A DNA stretch of 64,000 nt, from positions 62,001 to 126,000 of the forward strand of contig NZ_JAFFZM010000003.1 of the NCBI RefSeq assembly GCF_017676345.1, read 5' to 3'. How positions within the stretch are numbered: the stretch's first letter is position 1; each line of letters begins with the position of its first letter. Both the position numbers and the translations under genes were made by a program. This stretch comes from Streptomyces smyrnaeus (GTDB lineage Bacteria > Actinomycetota > Actinomycetes > Streptomycetales > Streptomycetaceae). Below, piece by piece: positions 8,920 through 20,459 of the stretch. The notes below the pieces were generated by a model, which was not told the origin of the DNA, searched no databases, and was given only the letters and a program-made list of their open reading frames with translations.

Positions 8920-9569
8920 TGAGCAACTCCAAGAGCGTGGTGGTCTTCGACTACGGCTTCGGCAACGTGCGCTCGGCCGAGCGTGCACTGGAGCGGGCCG
9001 GAGCCGAGGTCGAGATCACCCGCGACTACGACAAGGCGATGGCCGCCGACGGCCTCCTCGTCCCCGGAGTGGGGGCGTTCGCCGCCTGCATGGCAGGGCT
9101 GGTCGAAGCGCGCGGCCACTGGGTGATCGGGCGGCGGCTGGCCGGCGGCCGGCCCGTCATGGGCATCTGCGTCGGTATGCAGATCCTCTTCTCCCGGGGC
9201 ATCGAGCACGGCGAGGAGGCCGAGGGCATGGACGAGTGGCCCGGCACCGTCGGCCCGCTCGCCACCGACGCGGCGCACCCGGTCCCGCACATGGGCTGGA
9301 ACACCGTGGCGGCGCCGGACGACTCGCGGTTGTTCGCCGGTGTGCCCGCCGACGAGCGCTACTACTTCGTACACTCCTACGCCGTGCACGACTGGGAGCT
9401 CCAGGCCACCAACCCGGCCCTCGCGCCGCCGGTGGTGAGCTGGACGACGCACGCCGGGCGCTTCGTCGCCGCCGTGGAGAACGGGCCGCTGTGGGCCACC
9501 CAGTTCCACCCCGAGAAGTCCGGCGACGCCGGAGCACAGTTGCTGAGAAACTGGATCGAAACCCTGTGA
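8919..9569 (+). CDS. hisH: Imidazole glycerol phosphate synthase, glutaminase subunit
   Basis: A 216-residue class I glutamine amidotransferase supplying ammonia to HisF. It shows [10 protein letters not shown] at the start, the nucleophile elbow [10 protein letters not shown] (Cys about 84), and the His/Glu of the triad in [10 protein letters not shown] near the C-terminus. ATG 8919 is favoured; GTG 8916 directly before it is an alternative. Followed by a 9-bp tandem repeat that separates it from priA. Confidence 0.96.
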   Translation: MSNSKSVVVFDYGFGNVRSAERALERAGAEVEITRDYDKAMAADGLLVPGVGAFAACMAGLVEARGHWVIGRRLAGGRPVMGICVGMQILFSRGIEHGEEAEGMDEWPGTVGPLATDAAHPVPHMGWNTVAAPDDSRLFAGVPADERYYFVHSYAVHDWELQATNPALAPPVVSWTTHAGRFVAAVENGPLWATQFHPEKSGDAGAQLLRNWIETL

Positions 9570-9597
9570 GCCCTGTGAGCCCCGTGAGTCCCGTAAG
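9562..9597 (+). repeat. 9-bp tandem repeat across the hisH-priA junction
   Basis: Four units: CCCTGTGAG, CCCTGTGAG, CCCCGTGAG, TCCCGTAAG, with a decayed fifth after them. The first unit contains the hisH stop. The repeat fills most of the unusually long gap (56 bases) before the priA start in an otherwise overlapping operon, and it multiplies GTG codons there. Confidence 0.8.
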
Positions 9598-9625
9598 TCC
9601 TCAGAGCCGAAAGAGCGTGACCGCC

Positions 9626-10351
9626 GTGAGCAACCGGCTTGAGCTGCTGCCCGCCGTAGACGTCCGCGACGGGCAGGCCGTCCGCCTGGTACACGGCGAG
9701 TCCGGCTCCGAGACCTCCTACGGCGACCCGCTGGAGGCCGCGCTGGCCTGGCAGCGGGCCGGAGCCGAGTGGCTGCACCTGGTCGACCTGGACGCCGCGT
9801 TCGGCACCGGTGACAACCGGGAGCAGATCGCCCAGGTGGCGCGCGCGATGGACATCAAGGTCGAGCTGTCCGGCGGCATCCGCGACGACGCCTCGCTCAA
9901 GGCGGCTCTGGCCACCGGCTGCCGCCGGGTCAACCTGGGTACGGCCGCGCTGGAGGCCCCCGAGTGGGTCGCCAAGGTCATCGCCGAGCACGGCGACAAG
10001 ATCGCCGTCGGCCTCGATGTACGCGGCACCACGCTGCGCGGCCGCGGCTGGACCCGGGACGGCGGCGATCTGTACGAGACGCTGGCCCGCCTCGACTCCG
10101 AGGGCTGCGCCCGCTACGTCGTCACCGACATCGCCAAGGACGGCACCCTCAAGGGCCCCAACCTGGAGCTGCTGCGCAACGTGTGCGCCGTCACCGACCG
10201 GCCGGTGATCGCCAGCGGCGGGGTCTCCTCCCTCGACGACCTGCGGGCCATCGCGGGACTGGTCGGCGAAGGTGTCGAAGGGGCGATCGTGGGAAAGGCC
10301 CTCTACGCCAAGGCGTTCACCCTTGAAGAGGCGTTGGAGGCGGTTGCCTGA
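9626..10351 (+). CDS. priA: PriA: bifunctional HisA/TrpF phosphoribosyl isomerase
   Basis: A 241-residue (beta-alpha)8 barrel. In actinobacteria this enzyme isomerises both ProFAR (histidine pathway, HisA activity) and phosphoribosyl anthranilate (tryptophan pathway, TrpF activity). [19 protein letters not shown] with the first catalytic Asp is at the N-terminus, and [14 protein letters not shown] (about 170-183, second catalytic Asp) and [11 protein letters not shown] lie in the second half. No trpF gene is seen among the trp genes of this window, in keeping with dual function. GTG 9626 gives the family-typical N-terminus; GTG 9617 is an alternative. Confidence 0.95.
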   Translation: MSNRLELLPAVDVRDGQAVRLVHGESGSETSYGDPLEAALAWQRAGAEWLHLVDLDAAFGTGDNREQIAQVARAMDIKVELSGGIRDDASLKAALATGCRRVNLGTAALEAPEWVAKVIAEHGDKIAVGLDVRGTTLRGRGWTRDGGDLYETLARLDSEGCARYVVTDIAKDGTLKGPNLELLRNVCAVTDRPVIASGGVSSLDDLRAIAGLVGEGVEGAIVGKALYAKAFTLEEALEAVA

Positions 10352-10776
10352 TGGGATCGATACACCGGATCGCGTCCGATGCTCCGTGGGAGGAGCCCTT
10401 CGGCTACTCCCGCGCGGTGGAGCTGCCCAACGGCCTGGTGCTGGTGGCCGGCTGCACCTCGGTCGTGGACGGCGTGATCACCGAAGGGGGTCCGTACGAG
10501 CAGGCCATCACCGCGTTCGGCGTCGGGCTGGACGCGCTGAAGAGCCTCGGGCTGGGCGCCGACAGCGTGGTGCGCACCCGTATGTTCCTCGCCCATGCGC
10601 GGGACGTGGAAGAGGTGGGCCGCGCCCACAAGGAGCTGTTCGGCGAGGTCCGGCCGGTCTCCTCCATGATCATCGTTTCCGGGTTCGCCGACCCCAGCCT
10701 GGTGGTCGAGGTCGAGATGGAGGCGTACCGGGACCAGCAAGGTACACAGGGCACCCAAGGAGCACACCCCGCATGA
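10351..10776 (+). CDS. RidA-family (YjgF/YER057c/UK114) protein
   Basis: A 141-residue RidA-like protein. The family removes reactive enamine/imine intermediates, and the conserved Arg ([10 protein letters not shown], about 69-78) and Glu ([10 protein letters not shown], about 116-125) of the active pocket are present. Its place between priA and hisF, with one-base and 4-base overlaps, suggests a role with reactive intermediates in histidine synthesis. The C-terminal tail ([11 protein letters not shown]) is an extension coded by a 9-bp repeat. Confidence 0.9.
   Translation: MGSIHRIASDAPWEEPFGYSRAVELPNGLVLVAGCTSVVDGVITEGGPYEQAITAFGVGLDALKSLGLGADSVVRTRMFLAHARDVEEVGRAHKELFGEVRPVSSMIIVSGFADPSLVVEVEMEAYRDQQGTQGTQGAHPA
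10738..10764 (+). repeat. 9-bp tandem repeat at the ridA-hisF junction
   Basis: Three imperfect 9-base units coding QGT, QGT, QGA in the extreme C-terminus of the RidA-like protein, just before the hisF start at 10773. The same unit length occurs at the hisH-priA junction. Confidence 0.6.
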
Positions 10777-11531
10777 CCCTCGCGGTCCGAGTCATCCCCT
10801 GCCTGGACGTGGACGGCGGCCGGGTCGTCAAGGGCGTCAACTTCCAGAACCTGCGCGACGCCGGCGACCCGGTCGAGATGGCCAAGGTCTACGACGCCGA
10901 GGGCGCCGACGAGCTGACGTTCCTGGACATCACGGCCTCCTCCGGCGACCGCGAGACCACCTACGACGTGGTGCGGCGCACCGCCGAGCAGGTGTTCATC
11001 CCGCTGACCGTCGGCGGCGGGGTGCGCACTGCTGAGGACGTGGACAAGCTGCTGCGCGCCGGGGCCGACAAGGTGGGCGTCAACACCGCGGCCATCGCCC
11101 GTCCCGAGCTGATCCGGGAGATCGCCGAACGCTTCGGGCGCCAGGTGCTGGTGCTGTCCGTCGACGCCCGCCGCCGCGCCGGAGGCGAGGGATTCGAGGT
11201 CACCACGCACGGCGGGCGCCGCGGCACCGACCTCGACGCCGTCGAGTGGGCCCACCGCGCCGCCGAACTGGGCGCCGGCGAGATCCTGCTCAACTCCATG
11301 GACGCGGACGGCACCAAGGACGGCTACGACACGGAGATGATCGCCGCCGTCCGCAAGCACGTCACCGTCCCGGTGATCGCCTCCGGCGGCGCCGGACGCC
11401 TCGACCACTTCCTGCCGGCCATCGGAGCGGGTGCCGACGCCGTACTGGCCGCCTCCGTCTTCCACTTCGGCGATCTGCGGATCGGCGAGGTGAAGGACAC
11501 CCTGCGCGACGCGGGCCACCCGGTGCGCTGA
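10773..11531 (+). CDS. hisF: Imidazole glycerol phosphate synthase, cyclase subunit
   Basis: A 252-residue (beta-alpha)8 barrel that makes imidazole glycerol phosphate and AICAR using ammonia from His[16 protein letters not shown] (catalytic Asp about 11) and [15 protein letters not shown] (catalytic Asp about 130) are both present, with [11 protein letters not shown] near the end. ATG 10773 overlaps the ridA stop by 4 bases. Last gene of the his operon. Confidence 0.97.
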   Translation: MTLAVRVIPCLDVDGGRVVKGVNFQNLRDAGDPVEMAKVYDAEGADELTFLDITASSGDRETTYDVVRRTAEQVFIPLTVGGGVRTAEDVDKLLRAGADKVGVNTAAIARPELIREIAERFGRQVLVLSVDARRRAGGEGFEVTTHGGRRGTDLDAVEWAHRAAELGAGEILLNSMDADGTKDGYDTEMIAAVRKHVTVPVIASGGAGRLDHFLPAIGAGADAVLAASVFHFGDLRIGEVKDTLRDAGHPVR

Positions 11532-11583
11532 GGCCCGCCACCTGATCGCCGGGATCGCGCCGCTTGCCAGCGCCCGACCGGGT

Positions 11584-11609
11584 GCGGCCCGCGCTGCCGC
11601 GCGGGCCGC
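11584..11609. terminator. Perfect hairpin terminator between hisF and the convergent methyltransferase gene
   Basis: GCGGCCCGCGC (11584-11594) and GCGCGGGCCGC (11599-11609) form a perfect 11-bp stem with a TGCC loop. It lies 52 bases past hisF and 7 bases past the stop of the minus-strand gene, so it can serve both directions. Confidence 0.8.
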
Positions 11610-11616
11610 CGTGCGG

Positions 11617-12348
11617 TCAGCGCTTCGTCGCCACGACCAGGCGGCAGCGCGGTGAGCCGTCGTTCCGGTGGCCCAGTTGCGGGAGGGGCCGCAGGGCTAC
11701 GTCGAAGCCGGTCCGCCGCAGGTCGTCGCGGACGTCGGCCAGCGGCCAGGTGCGGTAGTACATGACGAACGGCGGCCGCCACACTGCGTTGCGCACCCGC
11801 ATCGCCGCGTCGAACGCCAGCAGCGACCAGTAGGCCGCCGTCCCCGGGCGCGGTGGCGCCGCCATCGGGAACGCGAACGTGCCGCCGTCCCGGAGCACCT
11901 CGTGTACCTCCTCGAACAGGTAGGGGCGTTCGGACGGCAGGAAGTGGCCGAACGCGCCGAAGCTGACCACCAGGTCGAAGGCGGCCCGGCGGAAGGGCAG
12001 CGCGTGCGCGTTGGCCCGCACCCGGTACGGGGCCGGGGGCCGGGGGGCCGCGAAGGCCGGTTCGGCCTCGGCCAGCATGCCCGCGCTGAAGTCGACGCCC
12101 ACGGCGCGGTCCGTGCACACCTCGCCGAGCACCCGCAGGCCCGCTCCGGTGCCGCAGCACAGGTCGAGCCCGTCGCCGAAGGGACCGCCGCCGGTCCTGA
12201 GCGCTGCCGCCGTCGCCTCCAGCACCGGGTCGGGGGTGCGGTAGTGGGTGTGATCGAACTTCGGTGCCAGCAGGTCGTAGCCCCGCTGCACGGAGGAGAG
12301 CGCCTGGCGGGCGAGTTCGGGCAGAGTGGGCCGCTGGCTGGTCGTCAC
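11617..12348 (-). CDS. Class I SAM-dependent methyltransferase
   Basis: A 243-residue Rossmann-fold methyltransferase. Motif I is GLDLCCGTGAGLRVLGE (about residues 60-76), followed by AVGVDFSAGML and the motif IV region FDLVVSFGAFGHF. The C-terminal part (VMYYRTWPLADVRDDL) resembles ubiquinone/menaquinone-type and small-molecule methyltransferases. The substrate cannot be told. GTG 12348 is chosen because upstream in-frame sequence is anti-sense to the pentapeptide gene region and lacks family similarity. Confidence 0.85.
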   Translation of the reverse strand: MTTSQRPTLPELARQALSSVQRGYDLLAPKFDHTHYRTPDPVLEATAAALRTGGGPFGDGLDLCCGTGAGLRVLGEVCTDRAVGVDFSAGMLAEAEPAFAAPRPPAPYRVRANAHALPFRRAAFDLVVSFGAFGHFLPSERPYLFEEVHEVLRDGGTFAFPMAAPPRPGTAAYWSLLAFDAAMRVRNAVWRPPFVMYYRTWPLADVRDDLRRTGFDVALRPLPQLGHRNDGSPRCRLVVATKR

Positions 12349-12398
12349 GCCACCACTGTATGGCCGGTTCCCGGTGGAGTCCGGTACCGGGCTCCTGG

Positions 12399-13562
12399 TC
12401 ACGGCAGGGAGCGCAGCGGCGGGTGCTGGGTCGTGATCCCCGGCGGCTGCAGCAGGGGCGGCGGTTCGGGACCGGGGTCCTCGGCGGCCACCACGCCGGT
12501 GGCCGTGTGGTCGAAGCCGGCGGGCCAGCGCGTACGGTCGCTGACCAGGGCACCCGTCAACCGTGCCCGGTCCAGGTCGGCCGTGCTCAGGTCGGTGCCA
12601 CGCAGATCGGCCAGGCGCAGGTCGGCGCCGCGGAAGGCGGCACCCTTGGCGTCGGCCTTGCGCAGGTTCGCCTCGCGCAGATCGGCCTCGGACAAGTCGG
12701 CGTCGCGCAGGTCGGTCTCGACCAGCCGCGCGCCCCGCAGATCGGCCGAGACGCAGCGTGCCCTGCGCAGGATCGCGGTCTGCAGGTCGCCGTGCCGCAG
12801 GTTGACGGAGGTGAGCGACGCCTGGGTCAGATCGGCGTGGTAGAGGCCGGCGGCCTCCATACAGGCGCCGTCGAGGTTGACCTCGGGCAGTACCAGCCCG
12901 TCGCCGTCGGCCCGGCGCAGATCGGTGCGGCTGAGGTTGACCCAGCTCTGCTCGCGGTACTGGCACAGCGAGCCGAGACCGGTCAGCGCCACCTGGGCGT
13001 CGGGGACCCGGGTCTCCAGCGGGGCGATGTCGTTGATGGGCGTGTCCGCCGCCGGCGCTTCCGGCCCGCCGGGCGGCCACGGCAGATGCGAACGCAGATA
13101 GGCGGCCTGGATGGAGATGACGGCCTCGCGGTCGCGGGGCGAGTGCTCCGCTATCCGCCACAGCGCGTGGAAGCCGCCGATGCGCACATCCAGTGTGTCG
13201 CTGCCGAGCTGGTCGACCGCCCGGCTGAACCGGTCGGTGATGTACCCCTCCTGGGTGAGGCGCAGGCCCTCCTGGCTGACCCGCAGCTGCCGCCAGGTCG
13301 CGTACGCGCCGATCAGCACCACCAGGCCGCCGATCACCTGCAAAAGCGTGGTGCGGACATCGTTGACCGCCTTGAGCCGCTCGTGCGCGGCCACGTGTGT
13401 TCCGGCCAGATCGTGGTCGACCACCGCGCCGGGAACGACGACGAAGACCGCCCCCAGCACGGTCAGCCCCGCTGCTCCGGCGAGCAGCGCCACACCTGCC
13501 CGGGCCCTGACCAGCCGCTCACGCCACGGCCGCGGGCCGTGGCCCGCTCCCCCCGTCTCCAT
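12399..13562 (-). CDS. Membrane-anchored pentapeptide-repeat protein
   Basis: A 387-residue protein. Two hydrophobic segments (about 22-48 and 70-88, with VIGGLVVLIGAY) precede a soluble region; residues about 185-345 carry pentapeptide repeats of the A(D/N)LxX type (for example ADLSEADLREANLRKA), predicted to form a right-handed quadrilateral beta-helix. A stretch RFSRAVDQLGSDTLDVRIGG before the repeats recurs in many such membrane-linked proteins. Function unknown; immunity-type DNA mimicry is known for other pentapeptide proteins but is not supported here by context. Confidence 0.88.
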   Translation of the reverse strand: METGGAGHGPRPWRERLVRARAGVALLAGAAGLTVLGAVFVVVPGAVVDHDLAGTHVAAHERLKAVNDVRTTLLQVIGGLVVLIGAYATWRQLRVSQEGLRLTQEGYITDRFSRAVDQLGSDTLDVRIGGFHALWRIAEHSPRDREAVISIQAAYLRSHLPWPPGGPEAPAADTPINDIAPLETRVPDAQVALTGLGSLCQYREQSWVNLSRTDLRRADGDGLVLPEVNLDGACMEAAGLYHADLTQASLTSVNLRHGDLQTAILRRARCVSADLRGARLVETDLRDADLSEADLREANLRKADAKGAAFRGADLRLADLRGTDLSTADLDRARLTGALVSDRTRWPAGFDHTATGVVAAEDPGPEPPPLLQPPGITTQHPPLRSLP

Positions 13563-13619
13563 GGACCGGGAGCCTAGGACGTCCAGCGGAAATCGATCAA
13601 GGATGCCGGGGCGGGCGGC

Positions 13620-14356
13620 TCACCGCTTGGCGGCGGCCCGCAGGTACTCGCGGTTCATCGCGGCGATCGACGGCATCGGGATGCCCTTGGGGCAGGCCGT
13701 GGCGCACTCGCCCGTCAAGGTGCAGCCGCCGAAACCCTCGGCGTCCATCTGCTCGACCATGCCGAGCACCCGGGCCTCCCGCTCGGGCGCGCCCTGCGGC
13801 AGCACATTGAGGTGGTTGACCTTGGCGGAGGTGAACAGCATGGCCGCCCCGTTCGGGCAGGCGGCCACGCAGGCGCCGCAGCCGATGCACTCGGCGTGGA
13901 CGAAGGCCGCGTCGGCGGCGGGCTTGGGCACCACCGTGGCGTGGGCCTCGGGCGCCGAGCCGGTGGGCGCCGTGATGTAGCCCCCGGCGCCGATCACCCG
14001 GTCGAACGCGGACCGGTCGACGACCAGGTCCCGTACGACGGGGAAGGCGGCAGCCCGCCACGGCTCGATGTCGATGGTGTCGCCGTCGGCGAAGTGCCGC
14101 ATGTGCAGCTGGCAGGTGGTGGTGCGCTCGGGTCCGTGTGCCTGGCCGTTGATCACCATGCCGCAGGCGCCGCAGATGCCTTCGCGGCAGTCGTGGTCGA
14201 AGGCGACGGGTTCCTCACCCTGTTCGATCAGCGTCTCGTTGAGGGTGTCGAGCATCTCCAGGAACGACATGTCGGGGGAGATGTCCGTCACCTCGTAGGT
14301 GCGCATCTCGCCGTCCGCCGAGGCGTCCGGCTGGCGCCAGATCCGGAGGGTCAGGT

Positions 14357-14360
<4 letters not shown>
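13620..14360 (-). CDS. sdhB: Succinate dehydrogenase iron-sulfur subunit
   Basis: A 246-residue electron-transfer subunit. It has the plant-type [2Fe-2S] motif [10 protein letters not shown] with a downstream Cys (about 58-80), and two ferredoxin-like motifs, [14 protein letters not shown] (about 150-163) and [18 protein letters not shown] (about 208-225), for the [4Fe-4S] and [3Fe-4S] clusters. ATG 14360 overlaps the sdhA stop by 4 bases. Last gene of the sdhCAB operon. Confidence 0.95.
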
Positions 14361-16363
<2,003 letters not shown>

Positions 16364-16364
16364 C

Positions 16365-17111
16365 TCAGCTCACGACTCCCGTCATGACACCGATCGGTAC
16401 GGACAGGAAACCGGCGGTGATCACCACCGCGAGGAGGTTGCCACCGCCCTTGAGCAGGCGCGCGGCGCCGGGACGCGTCATGCCGAGGGTCTGTGCCGCG
16501 CTCCAGAAGCCGTGCCGGATGTGCAGTCCGACGGCGAGCATGGCGACGATGTAGATGACGTTCGCGTACCAGTTCTGGAAACCGGCGACGATGTTCTCGT
16601 AGGGGTGGCCCGCCTGGCCGCGCGGGTTGACGGTGCCGGTCGTCAGGTCGAGCACGTGCCAGACGATGAACAGCGCCAGGATGATCCCGCCCCAGCGCAT
16701 GGTGCGCGTCGCATAACTGGACCGGCGCTGCTGGTGCCGGTACCGGACGGGGCGGGCGGCGATGCCGCGCCTGCTGAGCTGGTAGGCGCTGACCCCGTGC
16801 AGCACGACGGCCGCGAGCAGCACCGCACGGGCGATCCACAGGAACCAGCCGTGGCGCAGCAGCGGTTCGCCGAGGGTGCGCAGCCAGTGCGCGTAGCCGT
16901 TCATCTCCTCGGGGCCGAAGAAGACCTTCAGGTTCGCGAACATGTGGACGAGCAGATAGGCCAGCATGAGCAGTCCGCTGACCGCCATGACCGCCTTCTT
17001 GCCGATCGTCGAACCCCACAGGGTGCGCAGGAAGCCGCCCCGGGACCCCGGTGGTGAGCCGGCCGGCGGGCGGGTGCCGGGGGAGGTGGGAGTGCGCGTA
17101 GCCGTCGCCAT
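16365..17111 (-). CDS. sdhC: Succinate dehydrogenase cytochrome b subunit
   Basis: A 248-residue membrane anchor of the cytochrome b558 type. Five hydrophobic segments are visible, with histidines positioned for haem ligation: [15 protein letters not shown] (about 60-74), [23 protein letters not shown] and [20 protein letters not shown] 17111 is preferred; the first 30 residues are a hydrophilic Thr/Pro-rich tail. First gene of sdhCAB, with one base between its stop and the sdhA start, and divergent from a LysR regulator. Confidence 0.92.
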   Translation of the reverse strand: MATATRTPTSPGTRPPAGSPPGSRGGFLRTLWGSTIGKKAVMAVSGLLMLAYLLVHMFANLKVFFGPEEMNGYAHWLRTLGEPLLRHGWFLWIARAVLLAAVVLHGVSAYQLSRRGIAARPVRYRHQQRRSSYATRTMRWGGIILALFIVWHVLDLTTGTVNPRGQAGHPYENIVAGFQNWYANVIYIVAMLAVGLHIRHGFWSAAQTLGMTRPGAARLLKGGGNLLAVVITAGFLSVPIGVMTGVVS

Positions 17112-17155
17112 GACCACGAAAGTAGGGACGGAACCCAGCATCAGTCCAAGACATA

Positions 17156-17189
17156 GTGCGGCTGCGCACGATAGGTGCCACCTATCGTG
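17156..17189. promoter_or_regulatory. LysR-type operator between sdhC and lysR
   Basis: CACGATAGGTG (17167-17177) and CACCTATCGTG (17179-17189) are perfect 11-bp arms around one central C. The core includes ATAG-N7-CTAT, which satisfies the T-N11-A rule for LysR regulators. A second, weaker inverted repeat (GTGCG-N4-CGCAC, 17156-17169) overlaps its edge. It lies 19 bases before the regulator start and 56 bases before sdhC, so one site can serve both genes. Confidence 0.8.
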
Positions 17190-17207
17190 GAGCCGTATGC
17201 TTGCCGT

Positions 17208-18095
17208 ATGCAGCTCCAGCAGCTCCGCTACTTCGTCGCCGTCGCCGACACCCGCCACTTCACCCGGGCCGCCCAGCGGGAGCACGTCGCCCAGCCCTCC
17301 CTCTCCCAGCAGATCCGCTCCCTGGAGCGGGAGCTGGGCGCGGAGCTCTTCCACCGGGCGCGCGGTCACATCTCGCTCACCGACGCGGGCGAGGCCCTGC
17401 TGCCGCTGGCCCGGCGGGTGCTGGCCGACACCGAGACGGCGCGTCGCGAAGTGCAGGAGGTCGCCCAGCTACGGCGCGGCCGGGTGCGGCTGGGGGCACC
17501 GCCGAGCCTGTGCGCCAGCCTGGTCCCCGATGTGCTGCGTGCCTTCCACGACCGGTACCCCGGTGTGGAGCTGGTCGTGCACGAGGACGGCTCCCAGGAC
17601 CTGGTGCGGGTGCTGGCGGCGGGCGAACTGGACCTGGCACTGATCATCACCCCGCTCGCCGCGCAGGGGCCGGTGCTCACCACGGCCGAACTGCTCAGCG
17701 AGGAACTGGTCGTCGTCTCGTCCCCGGACGCGCCGGCGCCGGTGCGCCGCTCCCGCCTCGCGGTCGAGGACCTGCGCGACCGCCCGCTGGCGATGTTCCG
17801 GCGCGGCTACGACCTGCGCGAGCTGACCGTGGCCGCGTGCCGTGACGCGGGCTTCGAACCCGTCTTCGGGGTGGAGGGTGGCGAGATGGACGCCGTGCTC
17901 GGATTCGTCCGCGCGGGTCTCGGAGTGGCCGTCGTCCCCCGTATGGTCGCCGCCCGCTCCGGGCTGCGGATCACCCGCTTCGCGCCACCGGGACTGCACC
18001 GCACCATCTCGGTCGCCCACCGCGGCGACGTCTCCCCGACCCGCGCGGCCCGCGAACTCCAACACATCCTCGCGGAGCGGCTGTCGGAGGAGTAG
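17208..18095 (+). CDS. LysR-family transcriptional regulator
   Basis: A 295-residue LTTR. The N-terminal winged HTH is clear (LQQLRYFVAVADTRHF, then AQPSLSQQIRSLERELG as recognition helix region, and LTDAGEALLPLARRVL), followed by a periplasmic-binding-fold effector domain from about residue 90. ATG 17208 is the start. Divergent orientation with sdhCAB and the shared palindrome point to regulation of succinate dehydrogenase and itself. The effector is unknown. Confidence 0.92.
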   Translation: MQLQQLRYFVAVADTRHFTRAAQREHVAQPSLSQQIRSLERELGAELFHRARGHISLTDAGEALLPLARRVLADTETARREVQEVAQLRRGRVRLGAPPSLCASLVPDVLRAFHDRYPGVELVVHEDGSQDLVRVLAAGELDLALIITPLAAQGPVLTTAELLSEELVVVSSPDAPAPVRRSRLAVEDLRDRPLAMFRRGYDLRELTVAACRDAGFEPVFGVEGGEMDAVLGFVRAGLGVAVVPRMVAARSGLRITRFAPPGLHRTISVAHRGDVSPTRAARELQHILAERLSEE

Positions 18096-18319
18096 CCGGA
18101 AGCCCCCGTCATGGCCCGCGACTTCGGCGCCGCCCGACGCCGGACCCGGTGCGTCACGCACTCGCGGGAGGCGGACCAGGGCACCGCTCGCCCTCTCGCG
18201 GACACTCTGCTGAGGTGTGCGAAACCAGTGACTGATCGTGTTCGGGGGCACGGCGGGAGCTGCACACCCCCTGAGTGTCGCGACCCATAAGGGGCGCCCC
18301 CGCCGGAACAGCGGGCGGC

Positions 18320-19540
18320 CTAGCGGAGCGTGGCGGCTTCGGCGATCCGTTGGGCCATGGGCGACTGGTCCGCGTCCAGTTGTAGGGGGGTGAACGACCA
18401 GACCAGTCGGCGCTGCTGGTCCCGGGTGGCGAACATGCCGGTGGCGTAGCCGTAGTACTGGCCCGTCTTGCCCCACAGGGTGACACCGTTCACCGTGGCG
18501 GTCTGGAGGCCGGTGCTGTAGCGCGCGGGGGTGCCGTCGATCATCCGTACGTGCGCGGGCGGCAGCGTGAACATCCTCCGCAGCTGCCGCTGGGGCAGCA
18601 GGGCGCCGGAGAAGAGCGCGGCCAGGAAGCGGTGCAGATCACCGGTGCTGGTGACGATCTCGCCGTCCGCGTAGGTGCTGGACATGTCGAACTCGGTGAT
18701 GTCCGTGAGCGTGCCGTCGCTCATCTCCAGACAGCCGTGCATGTGCGGCCCGTGGATGCTCACCTCGTTGCCGTTGGCCGACGGGAAGGAGGTGTGGCCC
18801 AGCCGCAGCGGCCGCAGAATGCGGTTGCGGATCTCGACCCCGTACGGCCGCCCCGTCACCTGCTCGATCACCAGTGCGGCCAGCACATAGTTGATGCCGC
18901 GGTACTCCTGCTTGCTGCCGGGGCGGAACTTCAGCTCGCCGCCGGTGACCGTCGCCACGATCTGCTGCGGCGTCCACCGGTCGAACCGGTGCCGGACCAC
19001 CGCCTCGGGGGTGCTCCTGTCCGGCAGACCGACGTGGTCGGGCAGTCCGCTGGTGTGGTCGAGGAGCTGCGCCACGGTGATCGCGCCGAAGCGCTCCGGC
19101 AGGAGGCCGGGGAGGTAGTGCCGTACGGGCGACTCCAGGCGCAGCCGCCCCTCGTCGGCGAGCTGGAGCGCCGCCGTGGCCACGAACGCCTTGGTGACGC
19201 TGCCGGCGCGCACCTTGTCGTTGAGCCCGACCGGACGCCCCGTCGCCGGGTCCGAGACCCCCGAGGTGCCGTACCAGCGGCCGGCCGACCCGGTGACCCG
19301 CAGCTGGGCGCCGGAGGCACGGGGGTGCGCCAGATCGTCGATGGCCGCGCGCAGCGCTCCCGCGTCGGGCGGCGGCAGCCGGTGGCCGGAGCCGGTGTCC
19401 CGGCTGTCGGCCGCGGCGACCGGTACCGGAGTGCCGACAGCGGCGAGCGCCGCGCCGGAGGCCACCCCGGCGAGCAGGGACCTGCGGGAGGGGCGCCGGG
19501 CGGTGGACAGGCGGCTGCGGGAGAGCGACGAGGAAGTCAT
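18320..19540 (-). CDS. Tat-exported serine hydrolase, beta-lactamase/D-Ala-D-Ala carboxypeptidase family
   Basis: A 406-residue secreted protein with a Tat signal ([20 protein letters not shown], about residues 18-37). The class C beta-lactamase/DD-peptidase fold has SVTK (SxxK nucleophile, about 116-119), [11 protein letters not shown], and KTG in [11 protein letters not shown]. The second motif, expected as Tyr-x-Asn, reads YRG in [11 protein letters not shown], so the usual Asn is missing. It probably acts on peptidoglycan peptides or esters; the altered motif makes substrate uncertain. ATG 19540 starts the Tat peptide. Confidence 0.88.
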   Translation of the reverse strand: MTSSSLSRSRLSTARRPSRRSLLAGVASGAALAAVGTPVPVAAADSRDTGSGHRLPPPDAGALRAAIDDLAHPRASGAQLRVTGSAGRWYGTSGVSDPATGRPVGLNDKVRAGSVTKAFVATAALQLADEGRLRLESPVRHYLPGLLPERFGAITVAQLLDHTSGLPDHVGLPDRSTPEAVVRHRFDRWTPQQIVATVTGGELKFRPGSKQEYRGINYVLAALVIEQVTGRPYGVEIRNRILRPLRLGHTSFPSANGNEVSIHGPHMHGCLEMSDGTLTDITEFDMSSTYADGEIVTSTGDLHRFLAALFSGALLPQRQLRRMFTLPPAHVRMIDGTPARYSTGLQTATVNGVTLWGKTGQYYGYATGMFATRDQQRRLVWSFTPLQLDADQSPMAQRIAEAATLR

Positions 19541-19682
19541 GGCTCCACCTTCGCGGCCCGGCGCCCGCGCTCCATCCGGGAACACCCTGACCCGCCCCCG
19601 TACCCGTGGCCGTGACCCCTGGGGGTGGGCTCAGGGGCGCCGTTTCGGGGGCGCACTCCCGCCGGCGGCCACCGGCCCGGCC

Positions 19683-20315
19683 CTACAGACCGAGACCGGC
19701 CTGGTGGAGGCGGGCGACGGCGTCCTTGTCACCGTCCAGCTCCACATCGGCGTGCTCCTGTCGACCGGAGACGAACAACAGGAGCTCCGAGGGGGCGCCG
19801 ACGGCGGTGACCACGGGCGTACCGCGCTTGGCGACGGCCGTCTGACCGTCGGGCCGCCGCAGCACCAGCCCGACCGGCGCCTTGCGGCCGTACATCCGGG
19901 CCGCCGTCTCCAGCCGGCGCCACAGCGCGTCCTCGAAGACGGGGTCGAGCTCCCGGGGCGACCAGTCCGGCTGGGCGCGGCGCACGTCCTCGGTGTGGAT
20001 GAAGAACTCGACCGTGTTGGCGGCCTCGTCCACCTGCTTGAGTGCGAAGGGCGACAGGCGGGGCGGCCCGGTACGGATGAGCTGGACGAGTTCGTCGTAC
20101 GGCTTGGCGGCGAATTCGCCCTGCACCCGCTCCAGCCGGGGTGCGAGCTGCTTGATCAGCAGGCCGCCCGCCGCGTCGCTGCGGCGCTCCCGCACGACGA
20201 CGTGCGCGGCCAGGTCCCGGGCCGTCCACCCCTCGCACAGGGTGGGGGCCTCGGGGCCGTGCGTCTCCAAGAGGTCGGCGAGCAACAGGCGTTCACGCTT
20301 GGCATGGGTCGACAT
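19683..20315 (-). CDS. TIGR03085-type protein of the DinB/maleylpyruvate isomerase superfamily
   Basis: A 210-residue protein beginning [37 protein letters not shown], the N-terminal pattern of actinobacterial TIGR03085 proteins. These have the four-helix DinB-like fold, where His residues (here AAHVV and later [10 protein letters not shown]) can bind a metal. Enzymes of the superfamily use mycothiol as cofactor, but no substrate can be assigned. It is divergent from hisI. Confidence 0.85.
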   Translation of the reverse strand: MSTHAKRERLLLADLLETHGPEAPTLCEGWTARDLAAHVVVRERRSDAAGGLLIKQLAPRLERVQGEFAAKPYDELVQLIRTGPPRLSPFALKQVDEAANTVEFFIHTEDVRRAQPDWSPRELDPVFEDALWRRLETAARMYGRKAPVGLVLRRPDGQTAVAKRGTPVVTAVGAPSELLLFVSGRQEHADVELDGDKDAVARLHQAGLGL

Positions 20316-20380
20316 GCGTGCAAGCGTACGGCGCGGTCGGCCGTGTGGGGCGGCTGTGGGCGCCCGGGCAGGTACGGGGC

Positions 20381-20416
20381 GTGTCGGCCGCTGCCCCGCG
20401 TGGTGTGTCGGCCGCT
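20381..20416. repeat. 12-bp direct repeat upstream of hisI
   Basis: GTGTCGGCCGCT occurs at 20381-20392 and 20405-20416, a spacing of 24 bases, and a related GTCGGCCGTGTGG lies just upstream near 20337. It sits 44-79 bases before hisI. It may be a regulator site or a simple duplication. Confidence 0.5.
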
Positions 20417-20459
20417 ACCGCGGCGACGCGCAGGCATCGGGGTGCGGGACAATGAAGCC

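Noticed and set aside
9562..9597. CRISPR-like repeat
   Set aside because: Units are 9 bases, contiguous and without spacers.
18096..18319. Terminator between lysR and the convergent serine hydrolase gene
   Set aside because: Only 5-bp stems were found (for example GTGCG-TCA-CGCAC); none is strong enough to call.
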